Shown here: piece by piece, positions 16,896-26,062 of the stretch
Position numbering within the stretch: the stretch's first letter is position 1
Layout: every line of letters begins with the position of its first letter
DNA from: JAEUMG01 sp046349315
GTDB lineage: Bacteria > Pseudomonadota > Alphaproteobacteria > Rhizobiales > Aestuariivirgaceae
NCBI GenBank assembly: GCA_046349315.1
Contig: JAXMCQ010000021.1
Location: 43,802-107,801 of the forward strand
Direction: 5' to 3'
Length of the DNA stretch: 64,000 nucleotides
Made by a program: the position numbers and the translations under genes
Notes under the pieces: model-generated
What the model was told of the DNA's origin: nothing
Database searches by the model: none
What the model saw: only the letters and a program-made list of their open reading frames with translations

Positions 16896-17894
16896 ATGAT
16901 ATCTCCCCGGCAGCGGGCGGTGATCGAGTTTGTGCTCGACAATCTTGTCTGGTTCATACTCGCTTTCGTCTTGGCGATTTTCTCGCTGACCATCCCGAAT
17001 TTCAGCCAACCAGGCATATTCATCAACATTATTGAGCAGTCGACCTTTGTCGGCGTCATGGCGATCGGGCTGGCCATCGTCATCATCGCCGGAAACATGG
17101 ACCTGTCGGTTGAATCCGTCGCCGGCCTGACCGCGATGATCACCGGCATCCTGTTCTGTTCGCGCGGCATCGGCATGGGACTGACGCTGACGCCCGAATG
17201 GCTCGTCTTGCCGGTCTCCTTGTGCATCGCGCTGATGGTCGGCTCGGTGATCGGAAGTATCAATGGCTGGCTGGTCGTAAAGCTCAAGATGAATGCCTTC
17301 ATCGTGACGCTGGCCTCTTACATTTGGGTGCGCGGCATGGTGGACGCAATCTCGGGCGGCCGTTCCGCACAGGATCTGGCGCCTGCCTTGCGCATCATCG
17401 GGATCGAGACGTTGCTGTGGATTCCCTTAATGGCCTGGGTCGCGATCTTCTGCTTCGTGGTTTTCACATTCATCATGGTGAAGACGCCGTTCGGGCGCCA
17501 CGTGACCATGATCGGTGGCAATCCTGTCGCCTCATTTCGCGCCGGCATCAAAGTCGACCGGTTGATCATCATCACCTTCATTCTTTCCGGAGCGATCGCT
17601 GGCTTGGCCGGATGGCTCCTCGCGATCAGGACGTCGGGCGCGACGGCCAATCTCGGCATCGGCATGTTGTTTCGCGCCTTCGCGGCCGTGGTGATCGGCG
17701 GCGTCAGCCTCAAGGGCGGCATCGGGCAATTGCCCGGCGTCTATGCCGGCGTGCTGCTGCTTTCGACCATCCAGACGGCGATGAACGTCATGGCGCTGCC
17801 GGTTCATTACACCCAGATGATCCTTGGCGCATTGGTACTAGCAGCCGTCCTGCTCGACACGGTTAAGCTCACGATTAGGCAGAAACTCGCATGA
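16896..17894 (+). CDS. Sugar ABC transporter permease
   Basis: The 332-residue protein is a BPD_transp_2 (RbsC/FrcC-like) permease with about 8-10 membrane helices, including FILAFVLAIFSLTIPNF and AIGLAIVIIAGNMDLSVESV, the latter being the characteristic loop of this family. ATG 16896 after GAGG is preferred; the frame is open from 16860 but that start lies within the hairpin. It overlaps the next SDR gene by 4 nt, linking uptake to catabolism. Confidence 0.92.
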   Translation: MISPRQRAVIEFVLDNLVWFILAFVLAIFSLTIPNFSQPGIFINIIEQSTFVGVMAIGLAIVIIAGNMDLSVESVAGLTAMITGILFCSRGIGMGLTLTPEWLVLPVSLCIALMVGSVIGSINGWLVVKLKMNAFIVTLASYIWVRGMVDAISGGRSAQDLAPALRIIGIETLLWIPLMAWVAIFCFVVFTFIMVKTPFGRHVTMIGGNPVASFRAGIKVDRLIIITFILSGAIAGLAGWLLAIRTSGATANLGIGMLFRAFAAVVIGGVSLKGGIGQLPGVYAGVLLLSTIQTAMNVMALPVHYTQMILGALVLAAVLLDTVKLTIRQKLA

Positions 17895-18661
17895 ACCACA
17901 GACTGGAAGGCAAGAGCGCGCTCGTCATCGGCGCGGCGCGCGGGATCGGCGAGGCGATTGCGGCGCGCTTCGCCGAGGAGGGCGCCAAGCTCGTGATAGC
18001 CGACGTTGAAGGCGATGCAGGACGGGCGACGGCAAAGAGATTGGGCGGTTCCTATGTCGAGACCGATGTTTCGCGCAAGGAAGATGCCGAGCGCGCGGTG
18101 GGCGCCGCAGTCGAGAAGCATGGCGGTCTCGACATTCTTGTGCAGAACGCCGGCATCTATCCCTGGACCTTGATCGAGAATATCGAACCTGATGAATGGG
18201 ACCGCGTGCTCGCGGTCAATCTCAAGGGTGTCTATCTTGCCGCGCGCGCGGCCCTGGCTGTCATGAAGCCACAGCGAAGCGGTCGCATGATATTCACTTC
18301 ATCGATCACCGGTCCGCGTGTGACGAGCCCCGGTCATGGTCACTATTCTGCGAGCAAGGCCGGCATCAACGGCTTCATCAAGGCCGCGGCGCTCGAATTT
18401 GCGGGCTATGGCATCACCGTGAATGGCGTCGAGCCGGGCAATATTCTCACCGAAGGCATGAAGGCGCATCGCAGCGAAGCCTTCATTCGTACGATGGAAG
18501 AGGCAGTCCCATTGGGGCGGCTGGGCACGCCGCGCGACATCGCCAACGCCGTGCTGTTTCTTGCTTCCGACGATGCCGCCTATATCACCGGCACGACGAT
18601 CATCGTCGATGGCGGACAGACCTTGCCCGAGGGCAAGGACTTCCGCCTCAACCCGAGCTAG
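17891..18661 (+). CDS. SDR family oxidoreductase
   Basis: The 256-residue protein is a classical short-chain dehydrogenase: nucleotide motif GAARGIGEAI, NAG motif QNAGIYP, catalytic Ser in FTSSITG, Y-x-x-x-K in YSASKAG, and the C-terminal ITGTTIIVDGGQTLPEG. Asp in VIADVEGD at the end of the second beta strand suggests NAD preference. It overlaps the permease (4 nt) and precedes the aldolase-like gene, so it probably oxidises the imported sugar or polyol or an intermediate of it. Confidence 0.9.
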   Translation: MNHRLEGKSALVIGAARGIGEAIAARFAEEGAKLVIADVEGDAGRATAKRLGGSYVETDVSRKEDAERAVGAAVEKHGGLDILVQNAGIYPWTLIENIEPDEWDRVLAVNLKGVYLAARAALAVMKPQRSGRMIFTSSITGPRVTSPGHGHYSASKAGINGFIKAAALEFAGYGITVNGVEPGNILTEGMKAHRSEAFIRTMEEAVPLGRLGTPRDIANAVLFLASDDAAYITGTTIIVDGGQTLPEGKDFRLNPS

Positions 18662-18672
18662 CGAGGCAAATC

Positions 18673-19779
18673 ATGTCTGCACCCGATATCACGCGGCATT
18701 TCGAATTCGAAAAGGTGGGGCGCCGGCTCGAGGATCTCGAGACGCCGGTGCCGGTTATCGACATCGACGTCGTCGCGCAGAATCTCGCGCGCTGGCAGGC
18801 GCGCTGCTACAAGGCGGGCTTGGGCAATCGCCCGCATATCAAGACGCACAAGATGGTGCCGCTTGCCAAGGCGCAATTGGCATTGGGCGCCAAGGGGATC
18901 ACCGTGCAGAAGCTTGGCGAAGCTGAAGTCATGGCCGATGCCGGCATCTCCGACATCTTTCTGACCTTCAATATTCTCGGCGACCACAAATTGAAGCGTC
19001 TCGCAGCGCTTGCGAAACGAACTGAGATTAAGGTCGTCGCCGACAATGAGGTCGTGGTCGAAGGCCTGGGTCGCGCCGGCGAAGCCGCGGGCCGGCCGAT
19101 CGATGTGCTGGTCGAATGCGATACCGGCATGAAGCGCAACGGCGTGCAATCGCCTGAAGCAGCGGCAAGTTTGGCGCGCAGGATCGCGGCGACAAAGGGC
19201 CTGCGCTACGGCGGCCTCATGACCTATCCGAAACCGGGCATCAGGCAGGAAGTGGCGGCATACATTGCAGAAGCCCGTGACCTGATCGCCAAGGCGGGGC
19301 TCGAAACGCCGGTCATCTCCACCGGCGGCGCCCCGGAAATGTGGAGCGATGACGGGCTTCAGGACATCACCGAATACCGCACCGGCACCTATGTCTTCTT
19401 CGACCGTTCATTGGTAACGCGCGGCGTTTGCAAGCGGGAAGAGTGCGGCCTGACGATGCTCGCAACCGTTGTCAGCCGGCCGACCGCTGAGCGCGCCATG
19501 ATCGATGCCGGCACCAAATCATTGACCAGCGATCTTCTTGGCCTGCAGGGCTACGGCATCATCCCGGAATTTGGCGAGGCCAAGATCTACGAAGCCAATG
19601 AAGAACACGGCTATGTCGATCTTAGCGGCAGCACCACCAAGCCATCGGTCGGAGATCGGGTCCGGGTACTTCCCAATCACGTCTGCCCGGTCGTCAATCT
19701 CTTCGACCGCGTAGTCTTCATCCGCGGTGATGAAGTTCTTGGCCGCGTCAAGGTCGATGCGCGTGGACTCGTGCAGTAA
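18673..19779 (+). CDS. D-threonine aldolase / D-serine dehydratase-like PLP enzyme
   Basis: The 368-residue protein is a fold-type III PLP enzyme (alanine racemase-like N-domain). GNRPHIKTHKMVPLAK near residue 52 holds the PLP lysine, most likely K57, and the C-terminal HVCPVVNLFD supplies the His and Cys metal ligands of this family. Members cleave D-threonine or related beta-hydroxy-D-amino acids to glycine and an aldehyde, or deaminate D-serine. It starts at ATG 18673, 11 nt after the SDR gene; the open frame upstream is the shadow of that gene. Its place in a sugar-uptake operon hints at a hydroxylated amino acid as the real substrate. Confidence 0.86.
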   Translation: MSAPDITRHFEFEKVGRRLEDLETPVPVIDIDVVAQNLARWQARCYKAGLGNRPHIKTHKMVPLAKAQLALGAKGITVQKLGEAEVMADAGISDIFLTFNILGDHKLKRLAALAKRTEIKVVADNEVVVEGLGRAGEAAGRPIDVLVECDTGMKRNGVQSPEAAASLARRIAATKGLRYGGLMTYPKPGIRQEVAAYIAEARDLIAKAGLETPVISTGGAPEMWSDDGLQDITEYRTGTYVFFDRSLVTRGVCKREECGLTMLATVVSRPTAERAMIDAGTKSLTSDLLGLQGYGIIPEFGEAKIYEANEEHGYVDLSGSTTKPSVGDRVRVLPNHVCPVVNLFDRVVFIRGDEVLGRVKVDARGLVQ

Positions 19780-19783
19780 CCGA

Positions 19784-20698
19784 TTAATGCTTGGCGAGAA
19801 ACGCCTCGACTTTGGAACGGCGCGGCAAGGGTTCGACGGCACCATAACCAAGCGTCGAGAGCGCCGCCGCCGCATTGGCAAAACGCGCCGCCGCGAAAAG
19901 GTCTGCGCCGCGGCACAGTTCCGACAGAAGAGCGCCCGTGAAGGCGTCGCCCGCCCCGGTCGCATCGATGGCCGCGACGTTGAAGCCGGCAATTTCCGCG
20001 CTGCGTTTGGCCGTTGCGACATGGACGCCCTTGGCGCCGAGCGTCACAATGACAGCGCCGGCACCGAGCCTGAGAAAATGCGCCGCGATCGCCGAAGGAT
20101 CTGTGAGTCCGGTCAGCGCTTCGGCATCTTCGATAGAGGTTTTGGTGAGGCTCGAACGCGCGGCTGCGTTCTCGATCGCCGGCCGCGCGGTCTCGATCGG
20201 CCACAGGCGCGTGCGCAGATTTGTGTCAAAGGAGACGGCGACATTCGCGGCGCGAGCTGCTTCAATGGCCGTGAGAACCGCCGCGCGCGCGGTCTCGCTG
20301 ATCGCTTGGCTGATTCCCGAAACATGCAGGAATTTGGCACGCGCGATGAAGTCGATCGGGATGTCTTGGGGAGTTATCAGGCTCGCTGCGGAGCCCTTGC
20401 GGTAATAAGAGAATTGATGGCCGCGCTCGCCATGGGTGACGAGGTACAAACCGGTTTGCGCTGTCTGATGGCGTCCCACCTGGCTCGAATCGACGCCTTC
20501 CTTTTCCCACAAGGCGGCAATGGCATCGCCAAAAGGGTCATTGCCGAGTTTGCCGATATAGGCGCAATGGCTTCCAAGCCGGGCGGCGGCGATTGCGACA
20601 TTCGACGTATCGCCGCCAAAGCCCGCAAGAAAGCGTCCATCGGGCTGCTGATTGAGTTCGTAGAGCGGCTCGCCGAGCGCGATAATATCAAACTTCAT
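19784..20698 (-). CDS. PfkB family sugar kinase (KdgK-like)
   Basis: The 304-residue protein is a ribokinase/PfkB kinase: the N-terminal substrate region FGGDTSNVAIAAARLG, GKLGNDPFG, and the C-terminal signature IDATGAGDAFTGALL with the catalytic Asp. The general form resembles 2-keto-3-deoxygluconate kinases. ATG 20698 begins MKFDIIALGE; ATG 20710 would add four residues (MHGH) and neither has a clear ribosome binding site. It is convergent with the aldolase-like gene (4 nt) and divergent from the next SDR gene, so it probably phosphorylates a product of the same pathway. Confidence 0.88.
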   Translation of the reverse strand: MKFDIIALGEPLYELNQQPDGRFLAGFGGDTSNVAIAAARLGSHCAYIGKLGNDPFGDAIAALWEKEGVDSSQVGRHQTAQTGLYLVTHGERGHQFSYYRKGSAASLITPQDIPIDFIARAKFLHVSGISQAISETARAAVLTAIEAARAANVAVSFDTNLRTRLWPIETARPAIENAAARSSLTKTSIEDAEALTGLTDPSAIAAHFLRLGAGAVIVTLGAKGVHVATAKRSAEIAGFNVAAIDATGAGDAFTGALLSELCRGADLFAAARFANAAAALSTLGYGAVEPLPRRSKVEAFLAKH

Positions 20699-20771
20699 GT
20701 GGCCATGCATGGCGGGCGGGATCAATACCGTCAAGCGGCTTGAAAGCCGATTTGTGTAAAGAGGTTCTCCC

Positions 20772-21548
20772 ATGCGTCTTGAGGGAAGGGTTGCGATCGT
20801 CACCGGGGCAGCGCGCGGCATCGGCCTTGCGGCGGCGCGGAGCTTGGCGATGGAAGGCGCACATGCGCTGTTGAGCGACATCGACGATGATGTCCTCGCC
20901 ATTGCTGCCCGAGAGCTTATTGCCGAGGGATTGAGTGTCGCCGCTGTAAAATCCGACGTTGCCGATCCGGCGAGTGTCGCGGCAATGGTTGATGCCGCCA
21001 ATACGCGCTGGGGCCGCATCGATATCCTGGTCAATAATGCCGCGATTTCGGACGACACCCCGATCGATGACCTCACCGACGAGCGCTGGCGCCAGGTCCT
21101 CGCCGTCAATCTCGACAGCGTGCTTCACTGCACGCGTGCCGCCTTGCCATCACTGCGCAAGAGTCCCTGTGCCAGCATCATCAATATCGCCTCGACACAA
21201 GGTATTCGAGGCCAGCCGCATGCCATGGCCTACGCGACGGCAAAGGGCGGCGTCGTCAATCTGACGCGCTGCATGGCGGTTGATTTCGGGCCGGAGGGCA
21301 TTCGCGCCAATGCCGTGGCACCGGGCTATATCGACACGCGCATGGCATTGCAGAAGCAGGACGGCACGCATGAACACCAGACGGAATGGTATCAGGACAT
21401 CTATGTGAAACATGGACGCATGCCTTTGCGCCGCGCCGGCAAACCCGAGGATGTCGCGGGGCCGATCCTGTTTCTGGCGAGCGACGACAGCCGCTATATG
21501 ACCGGCCAGGTCCTGGTTGTCGATGGCGGCTTCACTTGCACCTATTGA
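20772..21548 (+). CDS. SDR family oxidoreductase
   Basis: The 258-residue classical SDR has TGAARGIGLAAARSL, NNAAISDD, catalytic Ser in INIASTQG, YATAKGG and MTGQVLVVDGGFTCTY. Asp in LLSDIDDD suggests NAD. It differs from the SDR at 17891 and is divergently paired with the PfkB kinase (73 nt apart), so the locus has two distinct dehydrogenases. It ends 3 nt before the convergent DUF3095 gene, the apparent border of the sugar locus. Confidence 0.9.
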   Translation: MRLEGRVAIVTGAARGIGLAAARSLAMEGAHALLSDIDDDVLAIAARELIAEGLSVAAVKSDVADPASVAAMVDAANTRWGRIDILVNNAAISDDTPIDDLTDERWRQVLAVNLDSVLHCTRAALPSLRKSPCASIINIASTQGIRGQPHAMAYATAKGGVVNLTRCMAVDFGPEGIRANAVAPGYIDTRMALQKQDGTHEHQTEWYQDIYVKHGRMPLRRAGKPEDVAGPILFLASDDSRYMTGQVLVVDGGFTCTY

Positions 21549-21551
21549 GTT

Positions 21552-22706
21552 TCAGGTGGATTTGAGCTGCGCTGCGGCCATCGCATAGCCGCCATCCGCA
21601 CCGTCGATGAAATGCATGTGGTCGCGCTGGAAGGGCGACGGCACCAGGCAGGTCATCAATGCTTCACTCTGACGATGCAGCCCATAGCGGCAGATGCCGG
21701 ACTTCGCCGCCGCCTGAAGTATCGATTCGATGCGGGCAAGCTGTGCCGCATTGAGATCGACGGTCATCTTGAGACCGTCGTCGAACTTTCGAAAATCGGA
21801 GCGCTGCGCCGAATCAGCCCGGTAGAGCTGTACATCGAGGCCCATAAAGGGCCTGTTCGCACGCTCGAGGATGACCGAGACGGTCGCCTCGAACAGGATG
21901 CGCAGTTTGCGCAACAAGCGCAAATGCCTCGGTGCCGAAGCGCGCGCTTCGTAATCGAGCCCTTTGGGCGGCCAGGGAAAATGCAAGCCCTCGGCAGGAA
22001 CCGGATGGCCGCCGCGCTCCTGTTCGCCGGCGATTGCGACGATCTCGTCGACTAACGCCGAGAAGCGCTCCGGCGCAGCACTCTCGACCGGCACGATGAT
22101 GATCGAGGCGATGACGCCGTGGCGCGATTGGATCGGATTCCAACGGCAGGAGAGCCCCGAAAGATCGGGCCGGCTGCCCGGCGCAGCAGGTTCGACAGCA
22201 AACTGTCCCGCCTTCATCTGCTGTTCGGCCCAACTCGCCCCGCCGCCCATGAACATGCCATAGGTGATCTCGGGCGAGACGCGGTAGCGGGCGACCCGCA
22301 CATCATGTCCGCTATCGCGAACAGCCGCCATCGGCACGATCGCCGCCCTGAGCCCCAGATCGAGTTCTTCCTTGACCCAGACCTGAACTGTCGAGAGTGC
22401 CGTTCGCGTCTCGGCTACCGACTCGGCCGGCACGGCCACCAGCGCGCCATCGCCGCCGAAAACGAAGGGCAGATCGCGATGGCCGAGCGCATTGTGGATT
22501 GCCGAGATCACACTCGCCCCGGCCATGTTGACCGCCTTGTAGCGCCCGGCCTTGATCGCCTTGGTCGACCCGACAATGTCGGCGACGGCAAGCGACCAGT
22601 CTTGGGGCAAGGGGCTGTAATTCGCCCCATCGGTGACGCCGGCAAAACGGTCGAAGGTCGGAAGATCGGCAAAGAAACCCGACGGCTTGGGATTGGTCAT
22701 GATCAT
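21552..22706 (-). CDS. DUF3095 protein with class III nucleotidyl cyclase-like motifs
   Basis: I recognise this 384-residue protein as DUF3095. Near the N-terminus WSLAVADIVGSTKAIKAGRY (D43) and FVFGGDGALVAV (D86) match the two metal-binding segments of class III adenylate/guanylate cyclases (typically xADIVGST and GDGxxAVF), and YGMFMGGGASWAEQQMKAG could correspond to the later VNxAARL segment. A C-terminal region (about 200-384) has no match I know. There is no signal peptide or membrane helix. The start is ATG 22706 or 22700. It is divergent from a glycosyltransferase. Cyclase activity is inferred from motifs only; a cNMP-binding protein lies 2.8 kb downstream. Confidence 0.8.
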   Translation of the reverse strand: MIMTNPKPSGFFADLPTFDRFAGVTDGANYSPLPQDWSLAVADIVGSTKAIKAGRYKAVNMAGASVISAIHNALGHRDLPFVFGGDGALVAVPAESVAETRTALSTVQVWVKEELDLGLRAAIVPMAAVRDSGHDVRVARYRVSPEITYGMFMGGGASWAEQQMKAGQFAVEPAAPGSRPDLSGLSCRWNPIQSRHGVIASIIIVPVESAAPERFSALVDEIVAIAGEQERGGHPVPAEGLHFPWPPKGLDYEARASAPRHLRLLRKLRILFEATVSVILERANRPFMGLDVQLYRADSAQRSDFRKFDDGLKMTVDLNAAQLARIESILQAAAKSGICRYGLHRQSEALMTCLVPSPFQRDHMHFIDGADGGYAMAAAQLKST

Positions 22707-22757
22707 GTTTTGGAGGAGCTGGAGCGCTTGCCGGTTCGGTGTATAAGCTCATTCTGC

Positions 22758-23873
22758 ATGAAGATTGCTTTTTACGCACCCTTGAAGCCACCGGACCATC
22801 CCGTGCCGTCGGGCGACCGGCAAATGGCGAGGATGCTCATCAAGGCGCTCGCGCTCAAAGGTCATTCGGTGACGGTCATATCGCATTTGCGCGCCTATCT
22901 AAGCGACAACAGCGAAAGTGAGCTCACAAACTTGCGTGATCGGGCGCGAGCCGAAGTTGAACGCATCGCGAGGGACTGGTCGGCCGGCACAAGGCCTGAA
23001 ATCTGGCTCACCTACCATCCTTATTATCGCGCTCCGGATCTGCTCGGTCCTCTGCTCACGGCGGAATCTAAAATTCCTTACGTCACGCTTGAGGCATCTT
23101 ATGCGAGGAAACGCGACCGCGATGACTGGGCGAATGCCCAGAAGTTCGTGACGAGCGCGATTGAACAGGCAGCCCTCAATATCTGCTTCACCAGGCGCGA
23201 CCGCGACGGTCTTGCCATGCTGGGCCCCGAGATCCGGCTCGCCTATGTGGCACCTTTCATCGATGTCGCGGATTACGATCGTGAACGCACCGCAAGTGCA
23301 GGCATGTTGCGACTCATTGCCGTTGCGATGATGCGCAAGGGCGACAAGTTCGATTCCTATTGCATGCTGGCCGCGGCACTCAAGCGGCTGACTGACATTG
23401 ACTGGCATTTGAGAGTGGTCGGCGACGGCCCATTGCGAGGCGAGGTGCAGGCGCTCTTTGCAAAGATTCCGGCCTCTCGCATGACTTGGGCGGGTGAACG
23501 CGCGCCTGGCGAGATTGCCGCGGAAATGCGCAATGCCGATCTTTATTGCTGGCCGGGCTGCGGCGAGGCCTATGGACTTGCCTATCTTGAAGCTCAAGCA
23601 GCAGGCGTTCCCGTCGTCGCGCAGGATATCGCCGGCGTGCCCGAGGTCGTGCGCAATGGCGAGACGGGCATACTCACTCCCGCGGGCGATGTCGTCGCCT
23701 ATGCCGATGCGATCAGGGCCTTGGCCGCCGATCGCGACAGGCTTCGGCTGCTTGGCAGGCAGGCGCGACAGTTCGTGCTGAACGAGCGCACGTTGGAGAT
23801 CGCATCGCTGCGCCTTGACGCGATCCTACATCAGATTGTTACTCACACACCGAGTCCGGCGCATGCAGGCTGA
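22758..23873 (+). CDS. Glycosyltransferase family 4
   Basis: The 371-residue protein is a GT-B glycosyltransferase: N-terminal MKIAFYAPLKPPDHPVPSGD with the GD loop, and the C-terminal donor site with the E-x7-E motif in CGEAYGLAYLEAQAAGVPVV. No signal peptide or membrane span is seen, so it is cytoplasmic or membrane-peripheral. ATG 22758 is 51 nt from the divergent DUF3095 start. Its stop overlaps the deacetylase-like gene by 11 nt. Donor and acceptor are unknown; the cluster suggests an exopolysaccharide or glycolipid. Confidence 0.9.
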   Translation: MKIAFYAPLKPPDHPVPSGDRQMARMLIKALALKGHSVTVISHLRAYLSDNSESELTNLRDRARAEVERIARDWSAGTRPEIWLTYHPYYRAPDLLGPLLTAESKIPYVTLEASYARKRDRDDWANAQKFVTSAIEQAALNICFTRRDRDGLAMLGPEIRLAYVAPFIDVADYDRERTASAGMLRLIAVAMMRKGDKFDSYCMLAAALKRLTDIDWHLRVVGDGPLRGEVQALFAKIPASRMTWAGERAPGEIAAEMRNADLYCWPGCGEAYGLAYLEAQAAGVPVVAQDIAGVPEVVRNGETGILTPAGDVVAYADAIRALAADRDRLRLLGRQARQFVLNERTLEIASLRLDAILHQIVTHTPSPAHAG

Positions 23874-24633
23874 CTGGTCGCTCCTCACACGGGAACTCAA
23901 CTTCTGGTCCAGCGCGGGCATTGCGCCGCGCTTGTGGCTTCGCGACGACGACGCTATCGCGCCATCCAAGGCGCTCGATCGATTGCTTGCGCTCTGCGAC
24001 CGCTATCAGGTGCCGGCAGTCTTGGCCGTCATTCCAGAGCCGACCGGCGAAGAATTGAGCCGCCGCCTTAATGACGTCGATCTGGCGAGCGTCGCAGTTC
24101 ATGGCTGGCGCCATGCCAATTACGCGGCTGCGGATGAGAAGAAACAGGAATTGGGAAAGCATCGCCCCGTAGCTGATATTGTCGATGAACTCTCACGCGG
24201 GCTCTCCAAGCTTTTTGCGCTCCACGGCGAGAAATCATTGCCCATGCTGGTGCCTCCTTGGAACCGCATGATTCCTGCGCTTTTATCGCCGATTTCAAGA
24301 GCCGGCTTCCGCGCCGTGTCGAGTTTCGCCGACGCGCTCGCCGACCATCAGACTCCTGAACTCGCCGTCATCAACACGCAACTTGATATCATCGACTGGT
24401 CGACACGTCGCGGCGGCGATCCTGCCGAACTGGCGAAGCTGTTCGTGCGGGAACTGCAAAAATCGCGTGAAGCAGGCGGTTATCCTGTCGGGGTCCTCAC
24501 CCATCATCTCGCGCATGATGAGACAGCCTGGGATTTCCTCGACCAATTGTTGGAGATGACGGCGCTCGGAGACACGTGCAAATGGTTTTCGGGCCCTCAA
24601 CTCTTGCGGTCGCGGATCCAGGCTAGAGCGTGA
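23863..24633 (+). CDS. Polysaccharide deacetylase-like protein
   Basis: The 256-residue protein has the metal-site signature of NodB-like carbohydrate esterases in altered form: LWLRDDDAI (Asp), VAVHGWRHAN (two His) and VPPWNRM in place of the usual catalytic Arg/Pro motif. Such proteins remove acetyl groups from amino sugars. No signal peptide is present, unusual for extracellular deacetylases, so it would act on a cytoplasmic lipid-linked precursor. It overlaps the glycosyltransferase gene (11 nt) and the convergent MBL gene (11 nt). Confidence 0.8.
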   Translation: MQADWSLLTRELNFWSSAGIAPRLWLRDDDAIAPSKALDRLLALCDRYQVPAVLAVIPEPTGEELSRRLNDVDLASVAVHGWRHANYAAADEKKQELGKHRPVADIVDELSRGLSKLFALHGEKSLPMLVPPWNRMIPALLSPISRAGFRAVSSFADALADHQTPELAVINTQLDIIDWSTRRGGDPAELAKLFVRELQKSREAGGYPVGVLTHHLAHDETAWDFLDQLLEMTALGDTCKWFSGPQLLRSRIQARA

Positions 24634-25447
24634 CCGTCTCTCCGGCCCGCGCGGCAAACATGCCGGCATACTGCGCCTTGGCCGAACGCTCGATGGCGTC
24701 GAGTTCATCGTCGGTGCGATCGAGGCAATGGTGGAAGAGCGCAAAGCGCTTTACCTGCGCCGCCTCCGCAAGCTTGACGCCATGTTGCCAGGTCGAGTGG
24801 CCGTAACCGCGGCAGGAAGGAAGCTCGCTATCGGTGTAGGCGGCGTCGTAGATGGCAAGGTCTGCGCCCTTCACGAACTCGATCAGTCGCGGATCGACCT
24901 CGCTGCTCTCATGCTCGACGTCTGTCAGATAGGCAGCACTCCGCCCGTTGAAATAGACGCGATAACCGACGGCGCCGCCGGGATGATTGAGGCGCATCGT
25001 GCGAACGGAAATCCCCGGCGCCGGCGTCAGGGTGTCGCCCGGCTCGAAGTCATGATACTCAAGTTTCGATTGCACGTCGCTCGGCGTAACCGGGAAGAAG
25101 GGGGGCGCCATGAAGCGCCCGATTAACTCGCGCGTCGTCCACGGCCCGTTCAGATGGCCTCCCCACAGGTCGATCCGTACTTTCTTGCCCAGGGCAAAGA
25201 GCATGAACGGCAGACCGATGATATGGTCATAATGGAAATGCGAGAAGAAGACGTCGACCTGGTCTACGCCGCGCTCATACAGAGAGTCGCCGGCAATCTT
25301 GGCCGCCGTCCCGGCATCGAATATCAAGACGTGATCGCCACAGCGCATCTCGACCATGGACGTATGGCCGCCGGAGCGCCGCACTTCCGGGCCGCAAGCC
25401 GGAAGGCTGCCGCGCACACCCCAGAAATATACGGAGAAATCTGCCAT
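24623..25447 (-). CDS. Metallo-beta-lactamase-fold hydrolase
   Basis: The 274-residue protein has the N-terminal VYFWGVRGSLPACGPE block, FDAGTAAK, and the dinuclear metal motif FSHFHYDHIIGLP, with further ligands in TDVEHE and FHHCLDR. This VRGS-type MBL group contains predicted phosphodiesterases of unknown substrate. Given a cyclase-like protein and a cNMP-binding protein in the same cluster, hydrolysis of a cyclic nucleotide is an attractive but unproven role. It has no signal peptide. A 95-nt gap separates it from the cNMP-binding gene upstream. Confidence 0.85.
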   Translation of the reverse strand: MADFSVYFWGVRGSLPACGPEVRRSGGHTSMVEMRCGDHVLIFDAGTAAKIAGDSLYERGVDQVDVFFSHFHYDHIIGLPFMLFALGKKVRIDLWGGHLNGPWTTRELIGRFMAPPFFPVTPSDVQSKLEYHDFEPGDTLTPAPGISVRTMRLNHPGGAVGYRVYFNGRSAAYLTDVEHESSEVDPRLIEFVKGADLAIYDAAYTDSELPSCRGYGHSTWQHGVKLAEAAQVKRFALFHHCLDRTDDELDAIERSAKAQYAGMFAARAGETVTL

Positions 25448-25542
25448 CCGATTGTCCAGCCAGTCCTATTCGGGGCACAGAGATATTAACATTCTACTCT
25501 CCTCTATGCCCATCCGAGGGTGCCAGAACAAGATCGGGATCG

Positions 25543-26013
25543 TCAGTGGACACGTCGCGAATGGGCGAGTTGGCTGCGCGCATCGCTCAGTTCCGCGGTC
25601 GTCCGGCTCAAGCGCGTGGCGAGAACCCTCATGATTTCGACTGTCATTTCCGGGAAATCGGACAGAAGCTTCAGAAAGTTCTCCTTCTTGATGCGCAGCG
25701 TCAGGAGTGGCGTCGCCGCGCGCACCGTCGCCGTACGTGGCACATCACAGAGTATGGCAATGTCGCCGACCAATTCGCTCGGATTGACGGTCGCGACCTT
25801 GATTTCCCCCTCATTGGTATGGACCAGCACGTCGGCATTGCCCGACAGCACGACATAGGCGGCATCGCCGGTGTCGCCCTGCTTGAACAGCTCTTTCCCC
25901 GCATCGAACTTGATGCGATCTGAGGTGAAGGCAAGCAATTTCAGCTTGGCGGGGGCCACTCCGGAGAAGAGAGGCAGGCGCCGCAGGAGTTCAACCTCGT
26001 CATTGAGCAACAT
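25543..26013 (-). CDS. Cyclic nucleotide-binding domain protein
   Basis: The 156-residue protein is a stand-alone cNMP-binding domain without HTH or kinase. The phosphate-binding cassette is well kept: VGDIAILCDVPRTATV (about residues 82-97), where the usual Glu is Asp and the phosphate-contacting Arg (PRTA) is present, so nucleotide binding is likely. The C-terminal helix (VEIMRVLATRLSRTTAELSD) may dimerise. It is followed after 49 nt (in its reading direction comes the next gene upstream) by the large ABC-like protein on the same strand, which suggests a regulatory partner of that protein. Confidence 0.87.
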   Translation of the reverse strand: MLLNDEVELLRRLPLFSGVAPAKLKLLAFTSDRIKFDAGKELFKQGDTGDAAYVVLSGNADVLVHTNEGEIKVATVNPSELVGDIAILCDVPRTATVRAATPLLTLRIKKENFLKLLSDFPEMTVEIMRVLATRLSRTTAELSDARSQLAHSRRVH

Positions 26014-26062
26014 GGTCTTTCTCTATACTCCAATACGCACCCGCTCGCCTGAACATTTCATA

